Of a stretch of DNA of 64,000 nt, positions 22,942 through 35,140 are shown piece by piece. The stretch comes from Anopheles merus. Its lineage: Eukaryota; Arthropoda; Insecta; Diptera; Culicidae. The notes beneath the pieces are model-generated. The model saw only the letters and a list, made by a program, of their open reading frames with translations, was not told the DNA's origin and ran no database searches. The position numbers and the translations under genes were made by a program. How positions within the stretch are numbered: position 1 is the first letter of the stretch; every line of letters begins with the position of its first letter. The stretch spans positions 15,762,798 to 15,826,797 of the forward strand of contig NC_054084.1 of assembly GCF_017562075.2 (NCBI RefSeq), written 5' to 3'.

Positions 22942-25900
22942 ATGTTTAGGCGGCGTGCGACGAAATCGGCCACCATGCACCAGCAGCGCTCCCGGTACCG
23001 GTTCCTGCCCGCCGTGGTTCTGCTGGTGCTCGCCCAATGGTGTCTGCTAGATGCGGTCGTTACGGCCGAATCGACCGACATCGAGCTCGATGCGAAGGCA
23101 AACAAAATCCATCAGATCGATTCGCTCAATCTGTTGCTTTACACCTTCCTGCTAACTTTGACGGTGCTAACGATATGGCTGTTCAAACATCGGCGCGTCT
23201 CCTGGCTCCATGAGACGGGGCTGGCCGTGATTTACGGTAAGTGAAAAGTGTCTCCCAGCAGGCCTTTTCCTTTTTTTTCTCTCTCTTCCCAATTCTGTCC
23301 TAGCTTCAGTGAGTGGCGTGAAATGTTACGGTGCAGTGTTATCAAAAGCACACGAAAAAACCAACGAAACTAAACAGGAAGGAGAGCGAACCGGAAAGAA
23401 AATCGGATTATTCCAATATTAACGCGCGGTCTGTAATCAATAGTACGGGCTGTGCGTCGCCCAGCGCGTTCCCATATGGTACGGCTGTACGGGGACGGAT
23501 CATTTTACAGCGCTGATAGTGGAAGGGGACATACAAAGCGGTGGCAGCGAGGCTCGAATGACTAATGCGTTTTGCGCAACGGCAGTACACACTGTATGGT
23601 TGGCTGTGTGATGTGTGTTCCTCCCCTGCATGGCCTTCTAATGGTCATGTACGTACTTGCTATATTTACTTTTCGTCGCCAGCTGCAGTTCACGGGAAAC
23701 CGGCTGTGATAATATAACCACGACAATGTGCGCTCATATGTAATTGCTTGTGAAGAAGAAAAAAAAATGTTTTATGCAAATTGTTGTAACTGTTTGATAA
23801 GCACTGTTTTTTGTTTGTTTTTTTCTCCCTTTCTTCCCTTCCTCCACCAACAGGCCTCATCGTGGGAGCCATCATCCGCTATGCCGGCACCACCACGCCA
23901 ATCATACACGTTTCGGTGGAAGCGGAACCGGATGCCAAGTTCAACCAGAGCCTCCCACCGGACACGCTGTGGCTCAAGTTTCCGGGCAATCTTCCGCACG
24001 GTTCCGACCAGCCGGTAAAGGCGAACAAAACGTACACGTACAGCTTTCGGGGCGAGCTGGGCAATGTGGAGGAGAACGAGATCGACCTGAAAGCCACCTT
24101 TGATCCGGAAGTGTTCTTCAACATCATCCTGCCGCCGATCATTTTCCACGCCGGGTACAGCTTGAAGCGGGTACGGTTTAGAGTTGTTTTTGTGCAGGAT
24201 TTGGCTGCGGATTACTGATTGAATTACAATTTTGTATTATTTTAGAAATACTTTTTCCGCAACCTTGGTGCTATTTTGATGTTTGCCATCATCGGCACCA
24301 CACTGTCGGCGTTTTTGATCGGTGCGCTGATGTACGGTTTCGTGCAGCTGATGCCGAAGCTCAAGTCGAGCTTCACCTTTCTGGATACGCTTTACTTCGG
24401 GGCACTGATTTCACCGACCGACCCGCTTACGATATTGGCCATCTTTAGCGATATGCATGTGGACGTGAATCTGTACGCGCTCGTGTTCGGCGAGAGTGTA
24501 CTGAACGATGCCGTTGCGATCGTTCTAAGTGGGTGAGTAGAATTAGGATTGTTGTTAATTAATCAAATTTGACTAATTATTGTATATTTTACGTGTGCAG
24601 CGCTATCCAAAACTATGGCGAACATTACTCGAGCAACGGCGAGTTTGAAGGGCACGCGTTTCTCCGCTCGTTGGGCGATTTCTTCAGCGTGTTCGCCTTC
24701 TCGCTGCTGATCGGCGCCTCGATGGGTTGCGTGACGGCAATGATGACCAAGTTCACGCGGATACGAGACTTTCCGCTGCTCGAGTCGGCCCTGTTTGTGC
24801 TGATGTCGTACAGTACGTTTTTAATCGCCGAAGCGGCCGAGCTAACGGGTAAGCGTAGCGATAGGGGATTATTTGGTCGTCTAGAGTTACCGTTTATTAT
24901 ATGTTTTAATTCGCAGGAGTGGTCGCGGTACTGTTCTGCGGCATCTGCCAAGCGCACTACACGTACAACAATCTGTCCGATGATTCCCGTACGCGCACGA
25001 AGCAAATATTTGAGCTGCTTAATTTCCTGGCCGAAAACTTCATCTTCTCGTACATCGGCGTGTCCATGTTCACCTTCCCGAAGCACCACTTTGATCCGCT
25101 GTTTATTTTTACCGGTTTTGTAAGTGTTTCAGCTTTATGAGCGCGGCTATACAATATTAATGTGTGCTACCCTTCCACAGATGTGTGCGGCTATAGGGCG
25201 TGCTGTAAATATTTATCCCCTGTCAGCCCTACTAAATATAGCTAGAAAGCCAAAGATTTCGTGGAACTTCCAGCACATGCTGTTCTTTGCCGGTACGTTG
25301 CCCGCACGTTTACGCACTGCCTCATTGAGCAGTGAAATGTCTTTAACAGTCTTTACTTTATGCTCCTTTCGCACAGGCCTACGAGGTGCCATGTCATTTG
25401 CACTGGCGATTCGCAACACGGTCTCCGACGCAAGGCAGGCAATGTTAACGACCACGTCGCTCATTGTCATTACGACCGTGATCATCCAGGGTGGGGCAGC
25501 AAACTTTCTGCTCAACTGGTTAAATATTCCGTAAGCAATAATGTTGCAGTAGGGTCAAGCGTACTATTCATTTCTAATGTCTCGATGACTCTTTTCAGTG
25601 TTGGTGTTGATGACGAAACAGAAGTACTACCCTACCAAGGCGTCCGAAGTGTAAGTAAAGCAAAATGAATTTTTAAATTAACTTTTTATCTTCCAATGCA
25701 CTTTAGTGTTGCACTGTGATAACAAACGGTCATGAAGCCATCCTGGCTTAAATAATGCATCTGTTTTAAAATATTGGTTGTGCTAATCCTATTTTAATTT
25801 TACAAAAAAACCTCACTGAATCAAAACGAACGCTCCGCTTGTTGCAAATTCGTGAGAAAAACAACTACTCTCGAAAATAATTCTTAATCGTTATTATTTC

Positions 25901-28900
25901 CATAAACAATGTACACCACTGGCGCACTGTTCTCTTACCACCACCCCCTTACCAACACTCACAACCCAAAAAAAAGGTGTACAATTCGATGGAGAACACA
26001 GCTGGGGTATGTGTTACGAAAACAGAGAAGAAGCATGTCCTAACGCATTAGGATTGTTGTTCGTTGTTTGATCATTAGCTAGTGGAGTTGATGAATGATA
26101 TTCTAATATGTGTGCATGCCTGTCTTCCTCGCCCAAATACTGTTGTATGCGTGCGTGCGCGTTTGCTTCGTTCGTTAATCGATCCGATCGGCCGATTTTC
26201 ATCCAGTTGCACTTTGCTTGCCTCAAAATCCTACTCCTATGCGTGTTTGCGTTTCCATGGTTTCGTCGCTTCTTTCGAATGTTCCTTCCCATCTTTATCG
26301 ATTAAGCGTTGCTTGGCTAGTGTCACGCGTCGCTTACAGCAGTCGGTGTAGATCATTGCGCTTTCCCCTTTCACCTTTCACCTGCCATTTATTTGTTTTG
26401 AAATAGCGTATTTGCACCATTCCCTAACGGCAACTACATAAAAAACTAATCCAACACAAATGTTTCTCCATCATTGCTTTTGCGCACATTTCGGCACACA
26501 AATCCTGTTCGGTTGGTTTAATTTTAAAGTCGATCGACGTTGGTTTAAACCTTAGCCAACTGCAAGTTAATAGGAGGGCAAGTTCTCTGGTAAGAGGCGT
26601 TTATTAAATTTTTACCTTCAAAATTGTGCTAGTTGAATTAAAAAGTAGTATGCAATAGGTTTAAATTGGTATTATTTATTAGATTAGTTTGTTAGGTTGT
26701 ATTGGAAAGAACATTTAGTTAGAAAAAGACTTGGCTTAGATAATAGTAAAGACGATTCTTTAGTATTATTTTGTGTTTTCGGAGAACTTAGACCCCGACT
26801 CATGATCTACCCCGCAAACACACATAATCATGCATTTACCTATTGTTTTATCACCCACTCATCACTGCTAAAGTCGCATTCTTCATACGTTTTAATTGGT
26901 ATTCATTACTCCCCCAAACCCGTTAGCCTTGGGCTTTTATTTAGAATTGTTAAACTAGTTTGCTGTTTGGCTGTTTGAGAGCTTAAACGCCTATCTCCAG
27001 CTATCTTTAATAGTAATGTTTCTGGTTTACTTTATGTGCAAAGGATTTGGAAAATCCCGACAGTGAGGGTGCCACCACACCGGGAGGCACAAGGAGAGGC
27101 CACGAAAAGGCCGTTTTAGCTCGGCTGTGGGGCAATTTCGACTCAAGGTAGGAATGTGTTTTGTTTGGGTTTAATTTTTACTATTACTAATACTAATTTT
27201 ATACCAATTTTCAGGTACATGAAACCCCTGCTAACCCACTCGCGTCCAACATTGCTCGAGACGCTACCCGTTTGCTTGAGCCCGCTGGCTCGTCTGCTTA
27301 CCACCACCGAACAGCTAACACAGGTGTGTACAGAAAAACACAGCTCCATTGCTACGTTATTAGTAAACATTTCATCCACAATATTCGTTCATTCAATTGT
27401 AGGACGGGCCAACGCGTCGCTCGGACTCCGATTCCGATCTGTGCATCGACGACGATGATCGTGCGTCGCGCGGCGGTCCCGCCGACGGTACCGGCCGAAG
27501 GAATTCAATCAATCGCGTAAGTATACGCCTCGTTTCGGACGATCGCAGCACGATATTTGCAAGCTATAAAAACCGCGACTAAAAAGCATCCGTTGCGCGT
27601 GTAGTGTGCGCATAAGAGCAGATGAGCTTGTGAAAACTAAACCCACTCACACTCGTAGGGAACAAATGCATTTTAGTGTTTTGTAGTAAAGGAAGAAAGG
27701 AGGGGGTTGTTGAGTAAGGAATTTTAACATAGCATCTTCTGCTCTCTATCTCTCATTAACCGCGGTTGGCAAAAGTAAAAGAAAATGCATGAAATAGTTC
27801 TACTAGTACTAATACTAACTCATAAATACACATAAACACACTCACATTCACACTCCCCATCCCCTAAGGGTACGTATATAAGCATTAGAAGGAAGAAGCG
27901 TACAGTAATTAAAAATTATGCGGTCGTGCCTCGCTTGCGGTATGCGCATTTGCCCGTAAGCGTGTTTTTTTCTTGTTTTGTTTGGTGAGTGTCTCGGGAT
28001 TATTGTTAGAAAAAAGGTGTACTAATGGGTTAAACCCCTATTACTATAACGGTGGTATTTATCTTTGTCTAGTCAAATGGGAACGTTTAGTTTAAAAAGG
28101 AAAACGGTGTAGCAATTTACTTTTTCTTAGCAGGAACATAAAATAAGCAAAATAATTGTATAATTGTGCATAAAACAGAAGCGTGTGTAGCGTAGATGAG
28201 GCTACCCTCAAGTGAGGTGTCCCTAAAGACTGGCCGTTTAAGGAATGAATGGTGATAGAAATTTTCTGCCAGTTTTTATACCGCTAGGGGCCTATATATT
28301 GGGTCGCATTATATTGAATTATTGAACCTTACACAGAGAGAGAGAGTTGAAGCAGATCATCCAGTGGGCAGACGCATAGATTACATTCCATGTTAATGAA
28401 TAATGTGAATTGTTGGTGCAGCATAGCGTGTGTACGTCCAGAGAAAGGCCACCAGTAGAAGAGTAACGATTAGTTTTCTTATCCTGTATGATCTACTTAC
28501 CATTAACCGTTGATTTCGTTGATTGTGATCTAAATAATGTATCCCTATTTTTTGCATGCATGCGCTTACCTACGTAACCTACGACCCCTTTTCACGACCC
28601 CCTTTGACCCAAACCTCCGCGTCTGTGCGTGATTCAACTGTGTGTAATTGTTCTTACTATTGGGTGTCACACGTCCCGTATGTATTGGGTGTCACACGTC
28701 CAAACAAATCATAATTTTCTTTCAACTCGCAACAACAACAACAACAATTGAAACAAAACCAACAAATCAATACACACGCACGTACTCTCTTCCGCCTTGT
28801 GCTATAATTTCCCCACAATCTATTACTATCGACAACAATTGCCACCGACCACTGTCCAACTACTACAACTGCTACAACTACTACTACTACTACTACTACT

Positions 28901-29083
28901 TCGACTACTTTTTCGTCTGGCGAACTCCCGTTTTGGCCATCGATTTCTCACACGAACATAAACTAATCACTAAACCACCAATACTACAACACCCCCGTGC
29001 AGCGACAGCAACATTCCGATGCGGCACACGAAGCTAACGATGCGATCAACATACTGAGTAGTTTGGGATCTAATTTTATGTGA
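22942..29083 (+). CDS. Organellar Na+(K+)/H+ exchanger, NHE6/7/9 class, about 691 aa
   Basis: This antiporter swaps luminal protons for cytosolic Na+ or K+ on endosomes and trans-Golgi. Exons: 22942-23236, 23854-24170, 24246-24532, 24601-24848, 24917-25119, 25181-25292, 25377-25530, 25599-25650, 27044-27147, 27215-27323, 27403-27516 and 29003-29083 (2076 nt, in frame). A signal-anchor helix (FLPAVVLLVLAQWCLLDAVV) precedes about 12 membrane segments. Diagnostic stretches are VSWLHETGLAVIYGLIVGAI, FFNIILPPIIFHAGYSL, FGESVLNDAVAIVL (the ion-binding ND pair), GRAVNIYPLSALLN and AGLRGAMSFALAIRNT. The cytosolic tail has the NHE6/7/9 signature LWGNFDSRYMKPLLTHSRP. A second ATG at 22975 has a better Kozak context (GCCACCATG) and would remove 11 residues. 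Reading through the exon-12 donor gives a shorter variant that stops at 27582. Confidence 0.93.
25977..26006 (+). CDS. Possible 30-bp cassette exon of the exchanger
   Basis: Between exons ending at 25650 and starting at 27044, a segment encoding VYNSMENTAG is bounded by AG at 25975-25976 and GTATGT at 26007. Its 30-nt length and phase 0 on both sides let it be included or skipped without breaking the frame. The upstream tract is A-rich rather than pyrimidine-rich just before the AG, which fits a weak, regulated acceptor. It would insert ten polar residues early in the cytosolic tail. Confidence 0.4.
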
Positions 29084-29831
29084 AATAGTAAACCACCATC
29101 CGGTTACTGCTGGTATTTGGCGTATGTTTGCAAACAAAACGGCGTTAAACATATATATATGGGGTTATGCTTTGTTTTAGCTAATTTTCTTTTTTACTAT
29201 ATTTAGTTTTGTTTCGGTTGCATGTTCTCTTTCTTTTTTTCTAAATTGCATTTTTATTTCAATGTTTTCAACAACATTTTATACACTCTCATCCTGTTTT
29301 TTCGTATATTAATTGGCATTGTAACGTTTATTCTTACGTTTGTTTGTTTTTCTTTTGTTTCTTTCCATTTTTATATGACTCTTATCTCGTCTCTTTTTGG
29401 TGCGTTCGTTGGTGTGCAGCAGAAACGAGTTGTTTAAGCTGATTATTGGCCCTGCTCCCTAGTTTTCCTTCCCTCTCTGTCTCTCTCCCCCAACCCAACG
29501 AATTGATTTGCTCAACAGATGTGTGAACACAGGTGTGAACGTCAAAAGTGAAACGAGCAAAACTCGATAAAAAAAAACGCGTTAATGTTTTGCCATAGGG
29601 TTTTATTGTGTTTTTTTCTTCTTTGGTATTATTTAGCATAATTTTAAGCTCACAAAATTACACTATCCTGTTATTTAGTGTTTTAGATTCGATGTTTTTT
29701 TTTCGTTATTGGGGTGTATGAGTTTTTTCCTGGTTAATTGTTTGGTCAGCAAGGAACAACAACAATACAACGACCCTTCCGTTTTTATGCTGTTTAAAGT
29801 CTTTCATCTAAAACATTCATTTATTGTTTTA

Positions 29832-30137
29832 CAGGGTTTTCCAAGTCAGTTTTGAATGTGCATCATCAAAATGAATCATTATTCACCACCTTCAATATGT
29901 TTTTCAACAGCTGTCAAATGGTGTAATTGCATCAAAGTAAAATTTAAATTCTTACATATAATTTTTAACTCACTACAAAAAACTGTCAAACTCAATCCAG
30001 CTTGATACGTGTTGAAAATCATATGGACGAACTGAAACATTATTGTGATGTAAATACAACATTTGATAGCTATTGAAAAACATCTCGCAATCAATGAAAA
30101 ACGTTATAGATATTGAAAATTGACTCGGAAAAACTTG
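29832..30137. mobile_element. MITE, CAGGG-type, 306 bp, decayed right end
   Basis: It begins CAGGGTTTTCCAAGTCAGTT and ends with the inverted match AATTGACTCGGAAAAACTTG, flanked by TA on both sides. The internal GTGTTGAAAATCAT at about 30009 is shared with the copies at 33848 and 34125. Confidence 0.62.
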
Positions 30138-30619
30138 TATAATTGAATTAGTAACGAATTATGTTTAATTTTGTAGTATTCAAGTATCATTTGCAAGGAA
30201 GAAATATGAAACCAATTTTAAAGTAATAATTACGAATGGTAGAAATAGAAAACATGTTATTTTAAAACCGATCTGGCGGGTTCTGTTTTAAGAAGTTATT
30301 CAGTCCATTTTTTGTTCCACAATTCGAGACGATTGTGTGCAGTATTTGATCCAACCAAACTGTTGTTAACAATAATCATACGATGCAGCTATTCAGCTCT
30401 CTTGCAGCGAATTTTCTCCCCATTTTACGTTCTGGTTTTGATGATTATTTATCGCTACTACTTTTGTTTGTATTTACCCGCCTGTTTTTTTGTTTTGTTT
30501 ATAAAGATTCCGTTTTTATAGTTACCCCACACGATTAGTGAGTAGTAGATTGTAACTTGAAGAAGAAAAAAAAAGTTATACAAAACTCCCCTCTGTGATT
30601 GGTCATTGCTTTGAAGAGG

Positions 30620-30651
30620 CAGCAGAGCAGCAGCAGCAGCAGCAGCAGCAG
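30620..30651. repeat. (AGC)n microsatellite
   Basis: About ten CAG/AGC units downstream of the exchanger gene, in no supported ORF. Confidence 0.8.
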
Positions 30652-32602
30652 GAGCAGTAAGATGTTTCGACTTTGGTAGATTGGATTTAAGAAAGAGAGA
30701 AAAACAAAAATAACATATAATCATACACTGTACTTAGTGCGTGAGTAATACACACAGGTTTGATCGTTCGTTGATTGTAAAGCTCAAACGTATAAATTGT
30801 TAACGCTTGCAAATGTGTCAAAGAATGTAATGCAACACAAATATTGATACAATATTCCAGTTGAAAAAAGAAAATCCCCCCCAAAAACAAACGAATACGC
30901 TCCACTAAAACGTTGCGTCGAGAGAGAGTGTGTGCGTGCAGACATATTGGTTTTAATGCATTATGAGTTCCTTAAGTGATCTTGCTACTAAAGCAGAAGC
31001 GCATTGCGTTAGTGTACTATCCGGTTAGCAGTAATTCAAGATAATTAGATATGGTGAGTAGATGGGAAAACACAGATACTGAAGATAGATTTGTATAGCA
31101 ATGTGCTACGTTAAGAAATTCGTCGAGCTGTATGTAAGCCACCAGCTTCACCCTAGCCTCGATCGTGATCGATACTAAGCCGACAGTTTGACAGGATAGT
31201 AAACGAAGGTGCTAGCTAGACGGATTCGATGGCGGAATTAGTCAGTCATCAGCATCAGCATCGATGCAGCTGCAGATTGTTTAGTTAATTCGTACGAAAA
31301 AGGAAGAATCCTAAAAAACAACTATTATGTGCATTAAATACACTGATATTAAATGAGACCTGTATTTGTTACTACTTTGTATTTCCTAGTTGCGCTATCA
31401 TAACTTTTTCTCTTTCTCTCTCTTTCTCCCTCTCTTTCTCTTTTTAACATTTTTTTCTACTCTCTGTATAATGGTTCCATAATCAACCTCTCCACTCCGG
31501 ATGTGTGGTGTTACTACTTTAATCCGAAAATTGAAATGCTTCTCCGACGGACGTTTTTTTAATGTGTTGTTGGTTGTCTGACTAAAAATATCGTCGGTTA
31601 TTTTATGAAACGATTTAGCTAGAAATCATGGACGACAGTGATCTCGGGACGTTCCGTGTCTCTTCCTCTAGCAACATTGCTAACCGCATCATACAGCAGG
31701 GAAGAAGAGCTAGTGGAAAAATATTCCATTTTTAAATTAGATCATCCATTAGATATTGATATTATACTGCCATCCTAACAATGAGATACTTAGCTCTTAA
31801 TATTAGTTAGCTGTACTTGGCTGTACGTGAAATTATTGTTTGTGACTGTGATATTTTAGGGACAAAAATGTTGGTGTTCTCATTCGTTTAGGCCTCTTTT
31901 TTAAAGTTTTGCTGTTAAGTAAGTATTTTATTCTATTTCTGAACTTTGAATTTCATGAAATTTATCCAATATGCTAAACAATGATGCTTGTTTTGTTACA
32001 AATACAAAGCATGCAATGTGTATTTCACTTATACATGAAAATAAATGTAACACAGCATTAAAGTGCTTAATCAAATGAATTGATCCGTAATAGAATTTTA
32101 ACAAGTTACACATTTTCAACAATCGATCTCCAATTTCAATATATGATAGTATGACCGTCTCTAATAACCGTCAGTTCAAAATCGATCTAAAAATCTTGCC
32201 CTCTAATTTCGAAACCCTCTGTGTTCTGCTGCTGTCAAAAGTGATATCTGCGCCTGGTATGACCCAACCCGTTTTCTGCTAGTGTTGAAGCCCCATTTCG
32301 TCTCGTAAAGCGCTTCAGCATAAACACGCAGAAAATTTTCCAACCAGCGCGTTTTACGGTAAGTAATTTTGGCTTTTTCGCTTGTTTTCTCTGCTTACTG
32401 GAATGCTCCAGCCATTGTACTTCGATTGAAAGTAAAAATCGGCTAGGAATTCCGCGTATCGCGTGCCAAAAACGTGCGCTAACATTTCCTTGTTTTTCGC
32501 TCTTTGTGTATTTTTAGAGTGCTTCCTAGGAATCGATAATCTCGCCCAAACACACACACACACGCACGCACGCACGCACATACAAAAACACATACATCCA
32601 AG

Positions 32603-33091
32603 ATGCCTACCATCAAGCTGCAGTCTTCGGACGGGGAGATTTTCGACACGGACGTACAGATCGCCAAATGCTCCGGCACCATCAAAACGATGCTGGAGGA
32701 TCTGGGCATGGACGAGGGGGACGATGAGGTCGTGCCGCTGCCGAACGTCAACTCGGCCATCCTGCGCAAGGTGCTACAGTGGGCCACCTTCCACAAGGAT
32801 GATCCGATCCCGGTCGAGGACGACGACAGCAAGGAAAAGCGCACCGACGACATCAGCTCGTGGGATGCCGACTTCCTGAAGGTGGACCAGGGCACCCTGT
32901 TCGAGCTGATCCTGGCCGCAAACTATCTGGACATCAAGGGGCTGCTGGACGTGACCTGCAAAACGGTGGCTAACATGATCAAGGGCAAAACCCCGGAAGA
33001 GATTCGCAAAACGTTCAACATCAAGAACGACTTCACGCCGGCCGAGGAGGAGCAGGTCCGCAAGGAGAACGAGTGGTGTGAGGAGAAGTAG
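32603..33091 (+). CDS. SkpA: S-phase kinase-associated protein 1 (Skp1), 162 aa
   Basis: Skp1 links cullin-1 to F-box proteins in SCF ubiquitin ligases. The single coding exon gives the full-length protein. The N-terminal POZ-type fold (IKLQSSDGEIFDTDVQIAK, about residues 4-65) binds cullin. The C-terminal helices (TLFELILAANYLDIKGLLDV through EIRKTFNIKNDFTPAEEEQ, about 100-155) bind F-boxes. The conserved terminus NEWCEEK is present. The ATG follows a CA-rich leader that probably contains one intron. Codons are strongly GC-ending, as expected of a highly expressed gene. Nothing appears broken. Confidence 0.97.
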   Translation: MPTIKLQSSDGEIFDTDVQIAKCSGTIKTMLEDLGMDEGDDEVVPLPNVNSAILRKVLQWATFHKDDPIPVEDDDSKEKRTDDISSWDADFLKVDQGTLFELILAANYLDIKGLLDVTCKTVANMIKGKTPEEIRKTFNIKNDFTPAEEEQVRKENEWCEEK

Positions 33092-33304
33092 TAGTGTGGC
33101 GGCGGCGGCGTCTCTTTGCTTGTTTCTGTGCAGGGTTTGCAGCTATATCTATGAACTCCGGGGTCGGGTGATTGTGTTTCGTGTCCAATAAGCATACGTT
33201 ATACCTTCATGTAGATCGATAATCCATCTGATTGGTTAACTATTTTTTGTTTGTACCACCATACTTGAATTTTTATTTTACTCGGTTCTATGAAGTGGAA
33301 CATG

Positions 33305-33310
33305 AATAAA
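33305..33310 (+). promoter_or_regulatory. Poly(A) signal AATAAA for SkpA
   Basis: The hexamer lies 214 bp past the stop, in an AT-rich 3' UTR. Confidence 0.6.
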
Positions 33311-33847
33311 CGCGTTTCTGCTACATAAAACACAAGCAAAGAGGCATTTCTTTCCCTTTTTAAAGTTGAAGTGTTCAAAGAAATCTCCCCTATAGGTACG
33401 GACAGAATAATACAACATAACTTTTCAAAAGGAATCGATCGTGCATAAATAAATCAAACCAAAAAAGGTAAGTAATAGGACAAGGTTGCTTATTACATCT
33501 TTATATTAATTATTTTCATTTCTTCCTCGTAAAGGTGCGTATGTCTCTCCAGTACCAACAAAATTGTCGGACAGCTGGATATACTTGCTAAAATACGTTG
33601 GAATAGAAAATAATATGACGCATGTAAGTCAACAAACCTGTACTTTTTCCAACATGCCCTACTAACACAGAGTTAAATTGTTTACATTCATTTTTTTTTA
33701 CTTTTTCTCAATGTTTTCCCTGAATCGATATCTTGTTCTGGACACTGTTTGCAATTTCAATATGGCCTTAATAAATAAGTTAAATATACAACTTCCCTAA
33801 CATGTCGTAGGGTAGGGTAAAAACGTAGAGAAACGCAAACTCCAATA

Positions 33848-34124
33848 CAGGGTTTTCCAAGTCAGTTTCGAATATAAACGTTTTTATTCACCGCCTGCAA
33901 GATTCTATTCCACATCGATCTGACATGTCATTTCCATCATAATAATTTTTAATATCTTAAGCATGATTTTCAACACTTGAACGGGCTGCTTCCATCATTT
34001 TTTTTACCGGGGTTTGCCGGTATGATCGCATCACCCGTTGACAATTGAAGTGTTGAAAATCATGCTTAAGAAATTAAAAATTTTACACTGTGTTTCGGGT
34101 CAGTTTCTAATGTGAACGGCATTG
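33848..34124. mobile_element. MITE, CAGGG-type, right end lost, with a perfect internal hairpin
   Basis: It starts CAGGGTTTTCCAAGTCAGTT after TA. A perfect 23-bp inverted repeat (33956-33978 with 34048-34070, built on CATGATTTTCAACACTT) frames a 69-bp loop. A third start-like segment (CGGGTCAGTTTCTAATGTGAACG, split by changes) abuts the next copy at 34125. The right terminus is not seen. Confidence 0.55.
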
Positions 34125-34420
34125 CAGGGTTTTCCAAGTCAGTTTCGAATGTAAACGTTATGCAAGATGCTAATCCACATCAATCTGATATTTCATTTCC
34201 ATCGTCATAATTTTTAATTTCTTCAGCATGATTTTCAACACGTCTTTAGCTGGATAGAGTTTGACACAGTTCTTTATGATGTGTTGAAAATCATGTTTAA
34301 TAATTCAAATTTTATTTTGATGCAAATACATCATTTGACAGCTGTTGAAAAACATCTTGGAGGCGGTGGATAATTATGTGCATGTTCGAAAGTGAGTTAG
34401 AAAGTGACTTGGTGACCCAG
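34125..34420. mobile_element. MITE, CAGGG-type, about 296 bp
   Basis: It starts CAGGGTTTTCCAAGTCAGTT and ends near 34420 with the inverted match TCGAAAGTGAGTTAGAAAGT then GACTTGGTGACCC. The internal stem (GATTTTCAACACG at 34230, GTGTTGAAAATCATG at 34281) matches that of its left neighbour. It is the second of two copies in direct orientation. Confidence 0.6.
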
Positions 34421-34972
34421 ATGGAAAAAAAACTAAACAACCTTTACTTACCCTGTTAACACGTGCGGGCGATGGTTTTAGATAAGCATGACAATTTATC
34501 AATATTCAATTAACATTTAAAAGATAGATTAGATTGCAAAAAAACACCCAAACAAACGGTCACAGTTTTGTGATAGATTCGAATTTTCTTTATCTTTGTA
34601 AACTGGGATGGATTGCATATATTTTGTTTTCCACTCGTTTTTGTTTGTTTGTTTTGTTGTAGATATAGTAAGTAAACCTCCCGTTGTCGTCTTTAGAATG
34701 GTTTGAGCTACCGCAGAGGGTTTCGCAGGCAGTGTGGTGTGGTGTGGTCTCGTTGATATACCTCTTTATCACGCCCCTCCGTTTCCCCCAACTAACGCGC
34801 CCCGTTTTAATTCGACCGGCAGCAGCTACACCGGCAGGTGGTGGAGCTTCATAAGTGAAATGCGTGTCGCCTTTTTTTTTTGTTCAACAATTAAAAGCGA
34901 AAAAAGGAAACAAATCGCACATAATCTTTAATGTACCGGTGCCTTATCACAGTTCATGGTTCCATTGAGTTG

Positions 34973-35039
<67 letters not shown>

Positions 35040-35140
35040 TGTGTGTGTGTTGCTTTTTAGAAGAAGTGTTCGGTTCGGTGGAGCGATGGTTCGGCAGTTG
35101 CCAGTTCCGAACCTTCCCCATTCCAATGCAAACCGCGCCT
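34421..35140. other. Spacer with long (GT)n tract
   Basis: No gene is seen. It includes the presumed 3' UTR of the minus-strand transporter and the 70-bp (GT)n tract listed separately. Confidence 0.4.
34981..35050. repeat. (GT)n microsatellite, 70 bp
   Basis: Thirty-five GT units, almost perfect (one TA interruption), about 90 bp beyond the stop codon of the transporter, so probably inside its 3' UTR as (AC)n. Confidence 0.92.

Larger units (their letters stand above)
29084..32602 (+). other. Exchanger 3' UTR/downstream spacer and SkpA leader
   Basis: No gene is supported from 29084 to about 32200. The sequence is T-rich and includes a MITE (29832-30137) and an (AGC)n tract (30620-30651). 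An acceptor-like GGTGTGCAG near 29420, followed by QKRVV and a stop, could be another tail exon, but this is weak. From about 32230 the SkpA leader begins. A donor (TTTTACG, then GTAAGTAA) near 32358 and an acceptor (TATTTTTAG) near 32517 outline a 5' UTR intron of about 160 bp. Confidence 0.4.

Noticed and set aside
28648..29037. 129-codon plus-strand frame with a poly-Tyr run
   Set aside because: Comes from (TAC)n repeats in the exchanger intron, and its end overlaps exon 13 in another frame.
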